DNA from: Phytoseiulus persimilis
Lineage: Eukaryota; Arthropoda; Arachnida; Mesostigmata; Phytoseiidae
Direction of reading: 5' to 3'
Assembly: GCA_037576195.1 (NCBI GenBank)
Contig: CM075102.1
Coordinates: forward strand, 27,152,745 to 27,216,744
Length of the DNA: 64,000 bases
Part shown: positions 1-14,000 of the stretch, piece after piece
How positions within the stretch are numbered: position 1 is the stretch's first letter
Layout of the letters: every line of letters begins with the position of its first letter
Program-made: the position numbers and the translations under genes
Notes under the pieces: generated by a model
Databases searched by the model: none
The model's input: the letters and a program-made list of their open reading frames with translations, nothing else
Told to the model about the DNA's origin: nothing

Positions 1-3000
1 ACTTATTTTCTGTTTTTTCTTGTTGCTGTTGTCGTCGTCGTTGTCTTCTCCGTCGCTGTTGAACTCAACGCTCGGCTGCTTCCGTCGACGGCCATCTTCC
101 TCCAAGTCCAGTCATTCTACCACCGCCTTCAAGAATTCTTCTTCAAGAAGTTATTGTTGTTGGCGTCGGCGGCCCCGGCCAACTTGCCAGTGGTGCTAGT
201 AATGGCAGAAACGACTCAGCCACCACGACGATATTCCCCCGCTTGCCTGCCTGCTAGATTACTTGCTCTGCTGCAGAATGCTCAATCTGAGCGAATCTCT
301 GTTCGGGACGAGCTCATAAACACTAGCTCGATTGAACTACGTCTTGAATCTGAAGAGCTGGGCAAGAATGTTCGAGGCACGACGGAAATCGCCGGAACAG
401 TGCCCCCCTCCCCATCTGGACTCCATGCTGGATGGATCGGAAGCCTCATCAACCCTCACTCATAAAGGCTCCGCAATCAAATCAAGCTCCAGACCCGGGC
501 GGCTCAACCAGAGCCGAAAGTGTGCGCGCATTCGGGTGCGAAGCGTCGGGTCCAGGCAATTTCGAATTTGGACAAAATTAAGCGTGCTGGCCGAGAACGC
601 CCACCGGGTGCGAAGTACTTTTCGCCTAATCCTGGGCTTGATTCCAGACTGAACTTGTTGAAGATCTTCTGTGACCCCTATGGTGTTTGAAGTTTACGAG
701 ACGCAATCTTTTTGTTCTCTGAGGAATCGTCTCGTGCACAACTCCCACATCAGCAGCGGCGGTAGTAGACCAAGATAATTGCATTGGCGCGTAATAGTGG
801 TCGACGTTGGCAGAAACGGCGGCAGTAGCATCAGAAACAGCGGCCGCGCCGGGCGCGGCATGATGATTATGCTAAGTGGAGACACCGCATCCGGCCATTT
901 TGATCTACAGAAGGATGCACTGAAGTCCACCGGTAGATTGCTCTGTGCGGCGGCCTGGGTTCGGGACCTATGCTGCTCGAAATTTTGCAGAAATGCTGTT
1001 TTGCAGAAAACCCATCGAAAATCAACCGCGTTCCCATGGCGGCTGCAGCGACCCGGTTCCGGAGGAGGAACATGTGCCGAATGAAAGAGGCGAAGAAACT
1101 CAAAAACAAATCATGGATAGTTTTTTTTCCTTCATTGGACACAGTAAACAGCTTCTCAGAGCCGGAGATGCGGTTAGTGGGCAAAATCATCACCTCGCGC
1201 TCGAATGCGAAACAGTCGGCGTGGTGAGCAAGGGGAAACGACTTCTTCAATGAACGCCTTTGTGCCTTCCCAACATCTTCCTCTCCTAAATCTCCACGAA
1301 GCGCACTGGCTTGTCACCGTCTCGCCTTCGTTCAGATATCCCCCGTTGAAGACCACCCGTCCGAAAGAACGGGGAGCGAGCAATGTGTCGTAAACTTCAA
1401 CGAGTTTCCGGGACCCCCGTAAACCCAAGTCGATCGTTCTGGTGGTGATGGCTGAACTCAGGACGACTTCTGCAGAACCACTGTTGGTCCGTCTGCGCTC
1501 GGGTCTTTACTCGGTCCGCCAGGGATCCTTTCTCCGCGCCATCTTCTTGATGGAAATCACACGGAGCTCAAGTCCTTCGGTCGAATCAGCATTTCGACTC
1601 GCTCGGACAAGTTCTAACCAGCTCTTGCATGAAAGCAACATAAGAGCTTGTAAGGAACCCTCGCTCCAGTGCTACCGTGTGTAGAACAGGATGCCGAACT
1701 TCGGAATGATGCTGCGCGAAGACTCATCGCCGTCGTTCTACGGCCGACGGCGGATGATGGATTCATCTACGATTCACAGAGCACGAAGCTGACCATTACA
1801 ACTTCCCTCGGCACCAACCTACAATGGCCGACAAGTCTCGACATCGGTCGATCCGCGTCAGACCGTCGCTGTTCGTGGGCGATTCAGTCGTTTTCAACAG
1901 AAGCATAGCTCTGAACAAGGTATCAGTCGGCAGCACAAGCCGGCCAACGAGAGACAGCGGCGTGAGAGAAACACTCAGGGAATCATGAGAACACCGGCGA
2001 AGAAACAAACGAAGCCCTGAACGGAGTGAGCGGTTTCCGGTGAGAAAGGATGCATATACTCCCGAGTCCAGCGACACGGGAAAGCCTCCGGCTCTCCTTC
2101 GACGGGGCCTGGACCTTCGTCTGCCTCCCACATGAGGCGCCCGAAAATAAGGACCCTTCTCCCGAATGAATTCCAGCTGATTCGTCGCTGCGAGAATTCG
2201 TGCGCGCCCTCCTCCATCAGTTACGCCGAGCCGCAGATGGAAGAAGTTGCGGGTTCTGCGCATCGACGAAGTCCACCTCGTTTTTCACGTTTATTCGAGG
2301 GCGATCTGCCGTGATAGCTCCTCACTGCTCCAGAGGGGATGTCGGAGTAGCAGGGGACAGTCGGAACCAAAAGACTCGGAGCACGAGGAATGATTGGGAA
2401 GATGGAGGGTGGCGGACGTGCGGACTGCTCGCTCGTCAGGTCGGCTCATGTTGCCGGTGGCTGGCTGCCCGGTCGGACGGACGGTCGAATGTCCTTGCTT
2501 CTCCTCCGCGCCCTCTCTCGTTCCGTGATCCCTCTCCGTCTTTCCGTCCCTCCGGCAGTGAGCCCGTCAGTCTGTCGATCCATCCGTCGACGTAGTCGTC
2601 TGCTGTGAGACACGACGTCAGCGAGTCGACGTCGCGGTCGCCACCGTCGACGGTCGCCGTAGTCGTCCGGAGGAGGAGGACAACGGCGACGAGGAGAAGG
2701 AGTGACACATAGGCTCAACTACTCGTCAGCAGTTCCTCCGTCCGTCAGTCAGTAGATGCATCCGTCGCACCAACGCTGGGCTTCTGGGACGGAAGACCAA
2801 ATGAACGAGCGGCTCGACCACGGAGAGTCACTCTGTCAGTTGGTCGTTGGCTCAGTCCACAGACGGAAGCACAGACAGACAAACAGAGAGTCGGTCGGAA
2901 CGTTGTGTGATGGTGCTCGTGTTGCGCTACCTGTTGCCATCTGATGGTGTTCGTGGTCGGCGACTGTCGACGATCATTCCTGGCGTGCTCCGGCCAGCAT

Positions 3001-3975
3001 CAGACATTTGTTTCTGTAGCGACATCAAGCAGGTAACGTTGTTTGAATATGGAAGCCCTTCTCGGAGGGATCGCCGCTACTTTTCACATGCGATTTGTTT
3101 CTGAATGCCGCCAAACAGTTCTGGCGCTTCACGTTCAAGGGGTGCACCGCGACGTCATCGGAGAACCAGCCGCAGAAGCAGTTCTGGAGATGGTCGAAGT
3201 AGACCCATCGATGATCGCGCGCTGACTGGAAGTACGCGCGCAGCCACACCGGTCTTCGAAGCTTTGGTCGTGGTTAATGCGGGGCTGGATCGTAGGGGAA
3301 CGGCAGCTTGGACGAAGACCCCAGACGAGCTCCTTCAGCGCTGCATGGAGACGGAGCAGTACTTTAAGGATCTCTCAGTCTCGAGGGCAGAGCTGTGGCT
3401 CGTGGTGAGGTTGTTCCTGGCCTTCGAAGAAACTGTGCGCTTCCAGAGAGATTTGCGGAGGGAAACAGAGAAACCTGCAAACTGTGACAACTGCAGCTCC
3501 TACGGCCACTTCGACGGCTGCGGCGTCGATGTTGCGGCTGCCGCGGCAGACGTTCTCTCGAACAGCCTGTTACCCTACGCGACCGCCTGCTCGGCTGCCT
3601 ATCTCTTCGATTGGTTCCAACCTGACCGTTGCTCATTGTTGGCCATTGCTGCTCACTCCCAGAGAAGCGGTCAGACGAAAGGATGATGACTGCGATGCTG
3701 ATGATGCCGACTTCTGCAACGAGGCAAGCTGCCAGCGTAGATTACCTCCGTTGCCTTACTCGCTCTTAGTTTCGGACGTCATCTCAGTTGTTGTAGCCGT
3801 TTCCGCCGCTGTCATCGCGGCCGTCGTGATGGTCGACATTTGCCATCTTGGTGGAGGCAACACGACGCGGCCTATGATCGCCTGAATCCAACAGTCGGCC
3901 GCGAGAAGAATCTGTTGGCGATACGCCGGCCGCTGGTCGGTAGATGCCCGTTCGACAAAGATCGGCCTTCCTGCG

Positions 3976-3995
3976 TACCTACCTACCTACCTACC
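3976..3995. repeat. (TACC)5 microsatellite
   Basis: Five perfect tandem copies of the tetranucleotide TACC. It belongs to a wider region where four-base units of the TACC/CTGC/GTCN type are common. Confidence 0.9.
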
Positions 3996-6900
3996 TGAGT
4001 GCGGGCCTGCCCGCCTGACTCTCTCCTACTCGATCGTCAGCTCTGCTAGTTCAGCTGCTACCTTCTCGACGACTGTTAGCTTCGGACTGAGCCACGCAAG
4101 CAGTCGAGCCTGAGCTAGATAATCGAGGTCCGATTCCGGCTTTTCCGAAACTCCAAGTCGCCGCCGCCGTGAATCCCGAAGAAACTCGCTTGCAGAGGAG
4201 CCTCGCTGCGTGCAATGCGGATGCTACAAAGCGAAGGGAGAGGCGACGGTGGTGATGGCGCCAGAAATGGTTGGACGTCCGTTACGGATGAGGAGTTTGG
4301 CTGACTACAACAGAACACGCCAGCAAGTCTCCCTGGCTGCCTACCTCCGTGTTCCAATAGGACAGCGGGCTCAGTCTCGCGTTGGCTCTTCAGTGCTCCG
4401 GACATTCGCATGCCTCGGCGCAGAAGTCGTTCGGTCGTTTCGCTCGGCTGCCCTACGAAGTTCCGCACGGACCTCGTGCACTTTGCGAGAATCACAATCG
4501 AGGAAACATTGAGCTGACTGTTTTCTCATTGAATTCATTTCAAATCACTCGATCATATTTGAGTTCGGCTCGAAGAGAACTTGCTGACTCCGTCGAAGTT
4601 TCGAATGCGCGCCACAAAATGGTAAGTCTCATATCGATCATTAGCAAGTAACAAGTAGCCGGACGGACGGTTCGAACATCTGTGTCAAGCTCTCTGTTGG
4701 CCTCCAAGGCTCTCACGCCTCGTGATTCCGCCAGAATGTGATCGCTGATCGCTCGGACAAAGTAGACCTGGGACTCCTGTGTCTGTCATCTTCTCCGGTC
4801 ATACATGCAGTCGGTACTTCGAGAAATGCCGGGCCATGAAACGATAAAGAACCACCAGCGACCGATCGAGAGTGAAAGAGCAGGGGAGAGAAAGCAACGA
4901 GAGACGGAAAAGCAAATTACGGATTGTACGCTTGGAGCTTCACGAAGTCGATGGCTTGTGAGTGAAGCCCTCTGTGTGTCTGTCTTCTGTTGAACGCAAT
5001 TCACGGTCGGTTCTCTGAAAGTTTGGCATCATCTTTTTTTCCCCATTGCTTGACGCAGGATTGCCGACCAGCTATCCAGCCGACGGCGGTTCCATGGACT
5101 CTCGTTTCGTGGCGGTGGGTTGGTTGCTGTGGTCGCGCGGACTGGTAAAAAGATCCGATCGAAAGCCGACATTGTTCGTTCGGAGCCAGCGTTGACAGAT
5201 ACACAATCTTCCCGGTCGGTTCCTGAACCAGGGTTAGCAGGCCGCCGGGTAAGCCGAGCGATGAGCTGAGCGGCAAGCTGCCCGTTTGACGTGTGCACTG
5301 CCTCAGTAGTCACCGACTGCCTTGTGAACCGAGAGGAATCGGCGTTTTTTGAATGATCGATTCCCGATTCCTCGAAAGACTCGGGCATCCCACCGGTTGA
5401 GCTAGTCGGAAGGGGGGAATTCTCGAAAGCTCGAGTTTCTAGACAGATTTTCCCCGGTGTGCAGCTGTGGCCACACTGTGGGTCCAACGCTCAGAGGTCC
5501 AAGAGGTCGATGAAGATTTTGGGACGATTTCGACAGTATTCTCATTTGACTGTTGTGTGGAGAATGATCCACTGGCTCCACGATCACGGGTTATCCGTGA
5601 CCGGTGTTCGGCCTCCGATCGCAAGAACCGCATCTACGATTGGATGAAGCTGAGCAATCAAAAGTATAACGGCGGAACGCAGCGATGACTGAATCAGTTT
5701 TTCGTTCGTGATGGTGCGCAGGTCTCTCTGATGGATCTTTACTGGTGTTCCAGTGGCTGCATTTCCGAAGTAGCTTTTCTGTCGCTATTCTCTGCCGCTG
5801 TTGTCCCAGCTGCTCCTGTGGCCGCACGCCCTCCGTTGGTCCCGAGTCTGTCGCAGCCATGACTCTCCGCCAAACAGCACGAAACGGACAGAAATCGGCG
5901 CAGACCGCTCTAGCTCCCTAATTACTAGTTCACAGGCTGCCGGGAACATTCGTCGGCTGGGTGGCCGATGTTTGTGCAATCGCCCAATAAAAAAATGGAA
6001 TTAGAACTACTGGTGCGTGTCAAAGATGATGAATCACGCGAGCGTTGAGAAGAACCTGGAAGAGGAAATCCCGAGTACCGGCGCTTCTGAATAGAGGAAA
6101 GTTTCCCGCTCGGCCAAGACTGAGCTTGGGAAGAAATCCGCCGCTCCGTTCGTCCACGACTGATGTTACTGCGGGGACATTTTCTGGACGTTTCCGTACA
6201 GGTTGACAGTTTGTCATCGTCGTCCCTTTCGGAGCCGACCGCTAACGCTAGCCAACAACTCATTCAGAACACCGATCAGCCGAACAATGCATTCACCGAA
6301 TGGTCTGGTCGGCTGGGATAAAAACAGAGTTCAACAATTTTTTTGGAAATGCGCAAAACAAAGAAATCGACTCCGTCCGTCTTCATGCTCCGATCGTGAT
6401 TTTCCGCGGCGGGTTTCCGCAGTGCGTAGCCCCTCGCGGTTGCCACAGGGTTGAGCCACTCCTGAAAGCATGAGAACCTCGCGGGAAGTTCCCTCAGCAA
6501 ATCTCTGCCATGTCGATCAACGAGGGAAACTTTTTGATGAGCTCGTTTCAAAGTTGTTCGCCTCACCGCTCGAGGAGCTTGCTGGCACACATTTTGTTCT
6601 GGTGCGATATTCCGGCTCGTACGGCTCAATCGTTAGATGAAAAACTGGATGGCAATTTGTCTTCTAACTAACGGAGCGTGGCTTCGACGCCGTCGCCGAT
6701 GCTTCGGTCATAGTTCCCGCTGCTCCTCCAGGCCTGGCAACCGTCGTCGCCGACGGCGGCAAAGACGACGAAGTGTTATAAATGATCCTCTTCGTTTGGC
6801 TGTTTTAAATCGAATACAAATTCTGGTGGAAGTTTCTTGCCTACCTGCCTGTCTCCATAACGCTCGTCCGTCGATCAGTCCGTCTGAGGGTGCTTGGACG

Positions 6901-7774
6901 TCCAGACGTCTGCGCGGGGATTTGCCCGCCAGCGACTTTCTGAGTAGACGAGCGAGCAAGCGAACGAACTTTCACTTGCGCAGAACACCGAGCGGAGCCC
7001 ATTCGGATCGGTGTCTGCTGTGGAGGCGAGTCGCGTTGGTCACCGCTGTCGCACGAAAGCAGAAGTTCCAGCGAAAGGTTCGAAGGTGCCAGGTAGCTGT
7101 GAAAGTCCTTTGGTTAACGACATAGAAGTAAGTTAATCGATGTAATTCAGTAGATAACCGCCACCGAGGCTGACTTCGGGGCGCTCCAGCGATGCCGCGT
7201 GAAGCGTTATCTCAGTTGGAGCGGTGACACCGCGAGACGAGGATCGATCTGTGTGGATCGCCAATTCGCCGGCGAGTTGAATGGATCTGAGGAACGACAA
7301 ACGGCCTGATCTCGAAGCCATTACATCCTGATGCTCTCGCTCCCCGACGCACCAACCAGTAATGGGGTGACTGAGCGACTCTGGCTGTCTTCTGTTGTTG
7401 TGTGCGAGTGCGTCGGGTCAGAGCAGAAAGATGCGGAGAATAGGCATCACAATATTGGGGCCCGTTGTTGAAGACTTCCATCTGCGCGGACCATGCCTGC
7501 CAGCCTGAGCGACTGCCAGCCAGCCTGGCTCGCTCCGACGGGAGGATGTTGTTCCGGTAGATACGATTCGGCCTCTCTATGTGGCACTGCAGAGCCGGTA
7601 TTGTCTTGCTCCGGGTTTTTTTCCTTCCTTCATCTTTTTTTTTACGAAGTGCCTCCCATCTGAAATGCAGTTCCACATTTGTGCCTGCCTGCCGCCAGCT
7701 CGACAGTCAGTCAGTGGCCATCAGTGCTCGAGCGGAGGTGCGCTGCCGCAGGTCGTTGTTCGTGGCTCGTCGTC

Positions 7775-8158
7775 ATGGTAGACGAGGAATGGACTCGGCG
7801 GCCGGACGCTCGGACGGACGCGCCGAAGATCGCTATACCTGACGCCGTTCTATTGTATCAGCGAAGCCAAGGTGACGGTCAGTGCACAACGGGTACTGGA
7901 GGCACCGAGCGGCAGCAGATGTCGGCAGGGCAGTCACAGACCGCAGAACCATTACGAGCCGACGATACAGCCGGGTACGCAGCGTATCCGGCCGGTCGTC
8001 GTTGTCGCCGAAGAAGCGCATCGGAGCGTCTTCCTGAGGTGCTGAAAAACGTATTCGGATTCGATGATGAGCTCGACCCGATCTGGTACTTGCCTGCAGC
8101 GCCCGGCCGGCGGCGACGGCTGATCGTTGATGCTTCGGAAGAACCCGCCTCGCCTTGA
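7775..8158 (+). CDS. weak candidate small ORF, unrecognised
   Basis: An ATG in the context GTCATGG opens a 127-codon frame ending in TGA. The C-terminal part reads as plausible protein: an acidic-hydrophobic stretch with LPEVLKNVFGFDDELDPIW, then an arginine run and an acidic tail. No family is recognised and no splice partners were found. Because the surrounding DNA is GC-rich and has long open frames everywhere, this may be chance. It is reported only because its hydrophobic pattern is better than that of its neighbours. Confidence 0.15.
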   Translation: MVDEEWTRRPDARTDAPKIAIPDAVLLYQRSQGDGQCTTGTGGTERQQMSAGQSQTAEPLRADDTAGYAAYPAGRRCRRRSASERLPEVLKNVFGFDDELDPIWYLPAAPGRRRRLIVDASEEPASP

Positions 8159-9468
8159 CAAAGACCTGTGCGGCTTTTGCTCCGTTTGAGATCGTTTCAG
8201 TCAGTCAGTCATCGTTCTCGGCTCAATCTCAATTTAAGTTATGCCGAAATCGAGACGGATCTACCGTTTGACGGACGATGTTCTCCAAAACCATCTTTGA
8301 CGAAGTATTTAGCTCCGTCAGTGAGACACGGTTTTCGAGTTACGGGGTCCCGTCGTTGTAGCACAGCGTCATATCACGAAAAACTGCGCTAGTTCCGTGC
8401 CAAAATGAACATCGCTCACGAACGGCGGAGGTACACAAAGGATTCGAGCGTTCAGGACCCGGGAATCGGGCTCACCTGAACAATATCGACGCGAGCCAAC
8501 TTCGCGGACTCCGCTCCGAGAGCCCGGCTCGAGCTGATTCCCGCAGCTGTAACAACTATCGATGTCGTAGCGCACGGCGAGACCCAGCTCCCTGCGGAGA
8601 GATCGGCCGGCACCCGGATCGATGGGTCGATGGGAGCGTTCGATTCCAATCGATACATAGCTGTCCAGAGCCGCCGTGGAGCGCTCGTTGGCGTGTCCAA
8701 ACGCAGTGTTCGAGCTCTCGTTTATTCCTCAGCGGCACAATCTCGAGAAGTTCTCGTCGATCTCCGCCTCGGCGACGGCCGTTTCGAACTGCATGCGATT
8801 CGAGGGACGACCGCGCAGACGACGGAGGTGGATCAAGTCAAATGGGGAGGTATCGGCGAGCTCTGCGGCAGAAGACCGATCACCTGGTGGAACGTAGCGG
8901 CGGAACTCGGGACTCGTGTGGAACTCTGGCGGCGCAATCCTTCCACAGCCATACTCGAACCACGCTCATGGTTGACAGTTTCGACGTTCAATCGATCTAA
9001 TTGTAACACGCTTTGCAGGAGTCAGGCGTTGCGCGCTTCTGAGGCGATTCGAGGGCTGCAGGCGGGATGATGGTGCTTTTCGCGAGTTTCCGTACAATTA
9101 TGCGGTCGTGCCGACTTGTGTACCGTGGCGGAATCTTCGATAACCGCAGCAGGTCAGTCAGTTGTCGGAGTTGTTCTTGTTATCGTCGTCATCGTTGTCG
9201 TTGCTGAGAGGTTTGTGCGGGCACCGCGGGTTTCCTCGTGACGACCGTTTGTCTTCAGGCGTCTCACGCTTTAGTCAAAACAACGAAAGTACGGCCGCTG
9301 TAATGAGGGCCTTGTCCTGGTCCTCAAGAGCCGTCTCCCGCCCCGTCCTTTGGCTTGTTCCCCGTTCGTCTTCAACGACTCACTCGAAGCCCCGTCTCAC
9401 CATCACGTTCCTCCTCCTGTGCCTGAGAGCGGATTCCGCTCAGCCGAACGAGTGAATCCCAGTTTTAG

Positions 9469-9499
9469 ACGCAGAGTCGACCTCAGGTCGACTCTGCGT
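9469..9499. repeat. 31-nt perfect inverted repeat (15-bp arms, 1-nt centre)
   Basis: Positions 9469-9483 are the exact reverse complement of 9485-9499, with a single C at 9484 between them. Each arm contains GTCGAC (a SalI site). The symmetry stops at the next base on both sides. Read as RNA it would form an uninterrupted 15-bp stem with almost no loop; as DNA it could form a cruciform or a two-fold symmetric protein site. No coding frame overlaps it convincingly. Confidence 0.9.
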
Positions 9500-10820
9500 T
9501 CCCTCTCAATCGATCAGGCGTGATTTAGGGGGTTTTCGAAGAAGGAGTAGTCGAGTCTGGAAGGAGAATTAAGCGGTTGACCAGCATCGCTGCGCGCAGG
9601 CCGCGAACGAGGCATCTCGAGTGGCGCGCATGGAGGCAGATAAAAATAAAGTGACCACCACAAAAATCAGCTCACCACAACACTATTCGTCATGGCAGTG
9701 GCACCGGCGGTGATGGTAATGTCGGGAAAAAGAAAAAACGAGAACACACGATCGTTGAGTCTTCGGCAGAAACGACCACCATTGACATTTGAGCTGGCGA
9801 TTCCGCTGCTTCTGCAGCTACTGCGGTAGGGGCACCAGACGCGGCCATGACAGCGACGAGCATAACAGCGAGATGATATCGAAGTCGATTCCGCATTCGA
9901 GAACTTTCAAAACGCTCCGATCAGTTACTGAGATATCGGCGGCGGCGCATTCCGTTCCTGTTGCAATAGTCTCGGACCATCTTCACCGTCGTCAGCGCTC
10001 CCTGTCCTCGGCGATCCCCGGGTTCTGGTCGAGCCCCATAAACAGCATCGACTTCCCAGGCCGGAGAATAGCTGCCGCGACCAATGGCGGCTCAGAGCGC
10101 GGGAATCGAACCGGAAGCGACTTGAACTCCCGGGGGACGGACGGCCGCTGGTTGCCATGATTGACAACGATATTGACCACGATGATGGCGGTTACATCGT
10201 CGGTCGGTCGGTTCCCCGGTGCCGTGTCTGTACAGCTTGTTTGTCTCTGACTCGCGAGGGAATGGATTGCGCTCGTTGGAGCGTTTTTTTCAGTGAGAGA
10301 GCGACCCAAGAGCGGAGCACTGTCCAGATTACATTGCTCACGCATTCATTGTGACGGCAGCTGTGAAGACTTCAGCCGGGTGGTAGCGGGTGGGAATGAA
10401 CGGGAGCGCCCAACCGTCGAGAATCCCTCCAGGAGAATCCGAACGCAAGGAGGAAACCGCTGGCGCTACTGTTCTTGAACTTGCCAACTGGTTAGATGCG
10501 TCCGGTTGGCTTGAATCGGTGAGCGCCACCACGACCGGCACCATCAGCAGACTTGAGTATCTCGTTTGCCTCCCGGTCGCCTGCTTGCTCCGTTGGTCAC
10601 CTCGCTTCCGAGCGGCTCGCCCGCCTACCCACCCGCCAGGGTACCCGCTTGCGCCCGGGCGAGTGGTCATCCCTGCCCCGTCCAGCTAGCCACTCATCCG
10701 GCCACTGAAGCAGATGGACGGACAGTAACAGACTTTCTGAAATGGAAACTTGCCTGCCCGCGAGCTCGCTTGCTGGCTCTGCCAACACACCAACGTCCGA
10801 CGAACGGGCTGGCCGGCCTG

Positions 10821-11000
10821 ACGGACGGACGGGCGGACGGATAGATGAACAGACCGACAAATGGAAGCACAGGCAGGCAGAGAGCAGCAGGCTGGCAAGC
10901 TTGGACTTGTGGGAGTCGAGTCAGTAAACGTGGCCACCGAAGCGTGATTCCACCTAGCCAAGCGGCCAGTCAGTCAGTCAGCCGGCCAGCGAGCGAGCGA
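10821..11000. repeat. cluster of short tetranucleotide runs (GGAC, CAGT, GCGA)
   Basis: Within 180 bp there are imperfect GGAC repeats near 10821-10841, CAGT repeats at 10967-10981 and GCGA repeats at 10989-11000. They mark the densest part of the cryptic simple-sequence region. Confidence 0.7.
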
Positions 11001-14000
11001 CTGAGCGATCCGACGCGGAGCGAGTCAACGAAGGGACACGCCGACAGACGGATGCACTGACGGACGAATGGACGGACGGTCAATCCTCCCCCGTTGTTGC
11101 TTGCCGGGCCGGCGGGATGTCTACCGGCCTGACTGCCCGCTAGAGTAATCCACCCAAGCAAGCAGCCTTTGGTCCCTAAATAAGTCGGACGCGAAGATCT
11201 TCCCGGGCGCAGCGAGCGTTACCCAACCGACCGACTGAGCTGAACTTTCTAGTTGGTGCTATTGTTGTTGTTCTGCTGTTGATGATGCACTACAATCCGC
11301 TCTCTCATCCGAGAAGTTGGTGTTCAACAGCGATGATACGGGGCCGTGGCCCGGTCTTCTTCTCAGTCTGCTGCCGCGACAGCCTCCGACACTGGCGGCG
11401 GCGCTGTTAATCAAGCTCGCTAATATTGAATTAGTTGGTCATCATCTCACCTCGTTCCGTCTCGCTCGAGACTCGAATCAACACCGCTCGCAGGTCGCAA
11501 TCGTGATTTCTCGCCGTTGCGCACCTTATCGTCCCTTAGATTCGCTCCTCCGCTCTGTCGAAAGAGCCCAAAAAGACAACTGAGCGCGGTTGCCGCTTCT
11601 TCTTATTGTCCTAAATCAAATCATACTCATCGTCGACATCACGTCTTCATGGTCGACTTCGTCGGTTGTTCTTCTTTGTCATCTTCTGCAATTCGTTCTT
11701 GTTCTCTGGAAAAGGACACTGACATGGAGGATAATAGGAAGCATGAGACGGATAAGAGCGGGAGGGCGCTTTGTAGACGCATTGTTTCCTCCGTCTGGGA
11801 GGAATTTTTATTCACTCCAAACGTGGAATTGTTTTTTTTTTTCGAGTTATTTCTCCAACGACGTCGGAATCCTCCTCAAATCTCCGGCCAACGCTGGGAA
11901 AGGTCAAATAATCGTTGATCTGATGTTGTCGAGTTAATTTCCCGTTCCGTTCGCCGAACGTCATTCAATCCTGGCCCTCGTCCTGAAACTCCATTCAGAG
12001 AACGATGATGACGATGGGCCCGAGTGCTTCGCAGTAAAATATCAGCGGATCAACGAACGCGCCAACTTATCTCGTTCGCAGCTGTTCAAAAATCTCAATA
12101 CGAATGGTTGCGCTGCGCTGCTTGCCGCCGAGTTCCTGTAGCCGCCGCTGTCGATGTCGTTATTGTCGCCGCCAACGTCATCGACGCTTATTGTTGTTGC
12201 TGTTGTTGTCGCCGGTACCCGAGCAGTTCTGCGCCGAACAGACGAAAGGGCTCTATCGGATCTAAAGGTGCCTTTGACTCGATTGGAATTGCATTCGCAT
12301 TCGCTCGCAACGCGCGCCTCGAATCAACGTGAGCCATCGGCGATCGAGCACCGCAATCCGGTGTTGATCTGGAACGTCGACTCTGAGGCCTTCTGACAGC
12401 TTCAGAGAATACAGCAGAGCTCATCTCCCGTTCAAGCTCGATCGACTCGTCCCGGAGGTTTCGGAAACTTCTCGAATTGTAGAGGATTCCGCTCCGAGCT
12501 CCGAAGGCACGTCGCTCCACTCCTCGATCCGTGATTGTACGTTGGCTTGAACGTGGAGCAGTTCATTCAGAGCTCCTGTTCTACCGTTGTTGCCGCCAAA
12601 ACCTCGCTCACCGGCGGCTCGGCGGAACACAGATCCATATCTACTGTAGTTTGGGGCCCACAACAACGACGACGACCACGGCGAAACGGCAGCTGCAACG
12701 GGCTGCAGATGTCCCGAAGTGACGTCCCGTTGCTCACCGCTCGCTCCACGCCGAGCTACATTTCCACCCGGTCGGCATGAATGCTGTACCCAGTGTCTCT
12801 GCTCTGCCCGTTCTGACTTCTTCGTTCCCCGTGATCGACAAGTAGCTCTTGTGATGGAGCTCTTCCATCTCGGCGCGCAAGATACAGACCGAATCGTGCT
12901 CGAGCCGTGGAAAGGCCCAGTTAAGGGCTCTGTCAAACCACGGAGAAACTTCGAGCTCTTCTGAGCCGTGCGCCCACAGTTTGGAGATTGCTCCGGGGTC
13001 TGGCCCAGAGAACGAAGATCTTTGTTGGTACTTGCGAGAGGAGATGGGGGATGCAGTTTGACATCTGAAACTCGCCCGAGTCCACATTCAAATCATCTTC
13101 AGTGCTGCTTAAGAGTTGGTGACTTCTGTGGACTACTCCTGGCAGAGTCGAGATCTTCGCCGGGGAGCGCTTCGACCTGATCGCCGCAAAGGTAGAGGTT
13201 TACTTTGTACCCCGGCTGCTGTTCTTCGACTCTTTGACGCCGAGCGAGCAGACGAATGTTCCGGTTGCTCGCTGTTCTCACGCTCAAATGTACTTCGGCC
13301 AGCTGAAATTTTGGCGAGTTCTTCCTCGGCCGCCTTCCCTCTTCGGAATCGTTGGCTGTCGCCGTTGCCACTCGGCTCCGCGGTCTCGTGTTTCTTCGTT
13401 TTTCTTCTCCGCCTCCTACTCCGTCTTCTGGAAGTGGCCAGCGGCGACTCAGCTCTGTTCCACTGTGAATCAGTGTGATTTTGGAATAGAATATCTCCTG
13501 CCGCTTGTCTCTTTTTGTCATCCGGAACGCCGCAAGTGGAATCCGTCAAAACTATGACAGACCGCGAGCTTCGCAAAGGAAAAGCCTGAAATGATGGTGA
13601 CGGCGGCGTGGTGGGTCCACTCTCGTGATTTCGGTCCTTCGATGATGTAAAAAGGAGACGAGCGGTCATCATCGCGGCTGTTGCTCGCTAACGGTGGCAA
13701 CAACGCATAGAGTCGTCATTCGTTCACACACATCGTAACACCTCGCAGCGGGGTTTCCCCTCTGCTTTTCTGCTGCTCCCCGACGTCTTACGAGCTGCCT
13801 TCTGTTCGCTGCAGGGTTTCGATGACATATCATTTGTCATCAAGGAGACGGAGCCGCCGACGCTTTTGCGCTGACCACGTGACCGCCCATCGGATCGAGT
13901 TGCCATCACGCTGAACTTCTTCTCGACAAACTTCGGGAATCATGCGCTCAGAGAATAGCTCGGCGAACTCCTGTCGAGCTCTGCCGACGACCGAGCGGTT

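Noticed and set aside
8475-8720. Minus-strand frame ending at a good donor (CAG/GTGAGC)
   Set aside because: One good donor alone is weak evidence. The frame upstream stops quickly and no adjoining exon or domain could be found.
12421-13672. Long overlapping minus-strand frames with acidic and basic runs
   Set aside because: Open frames of similar length exist on both strands, splice sites do not link them, and no domain is seen. The GC-rich composition explains them.
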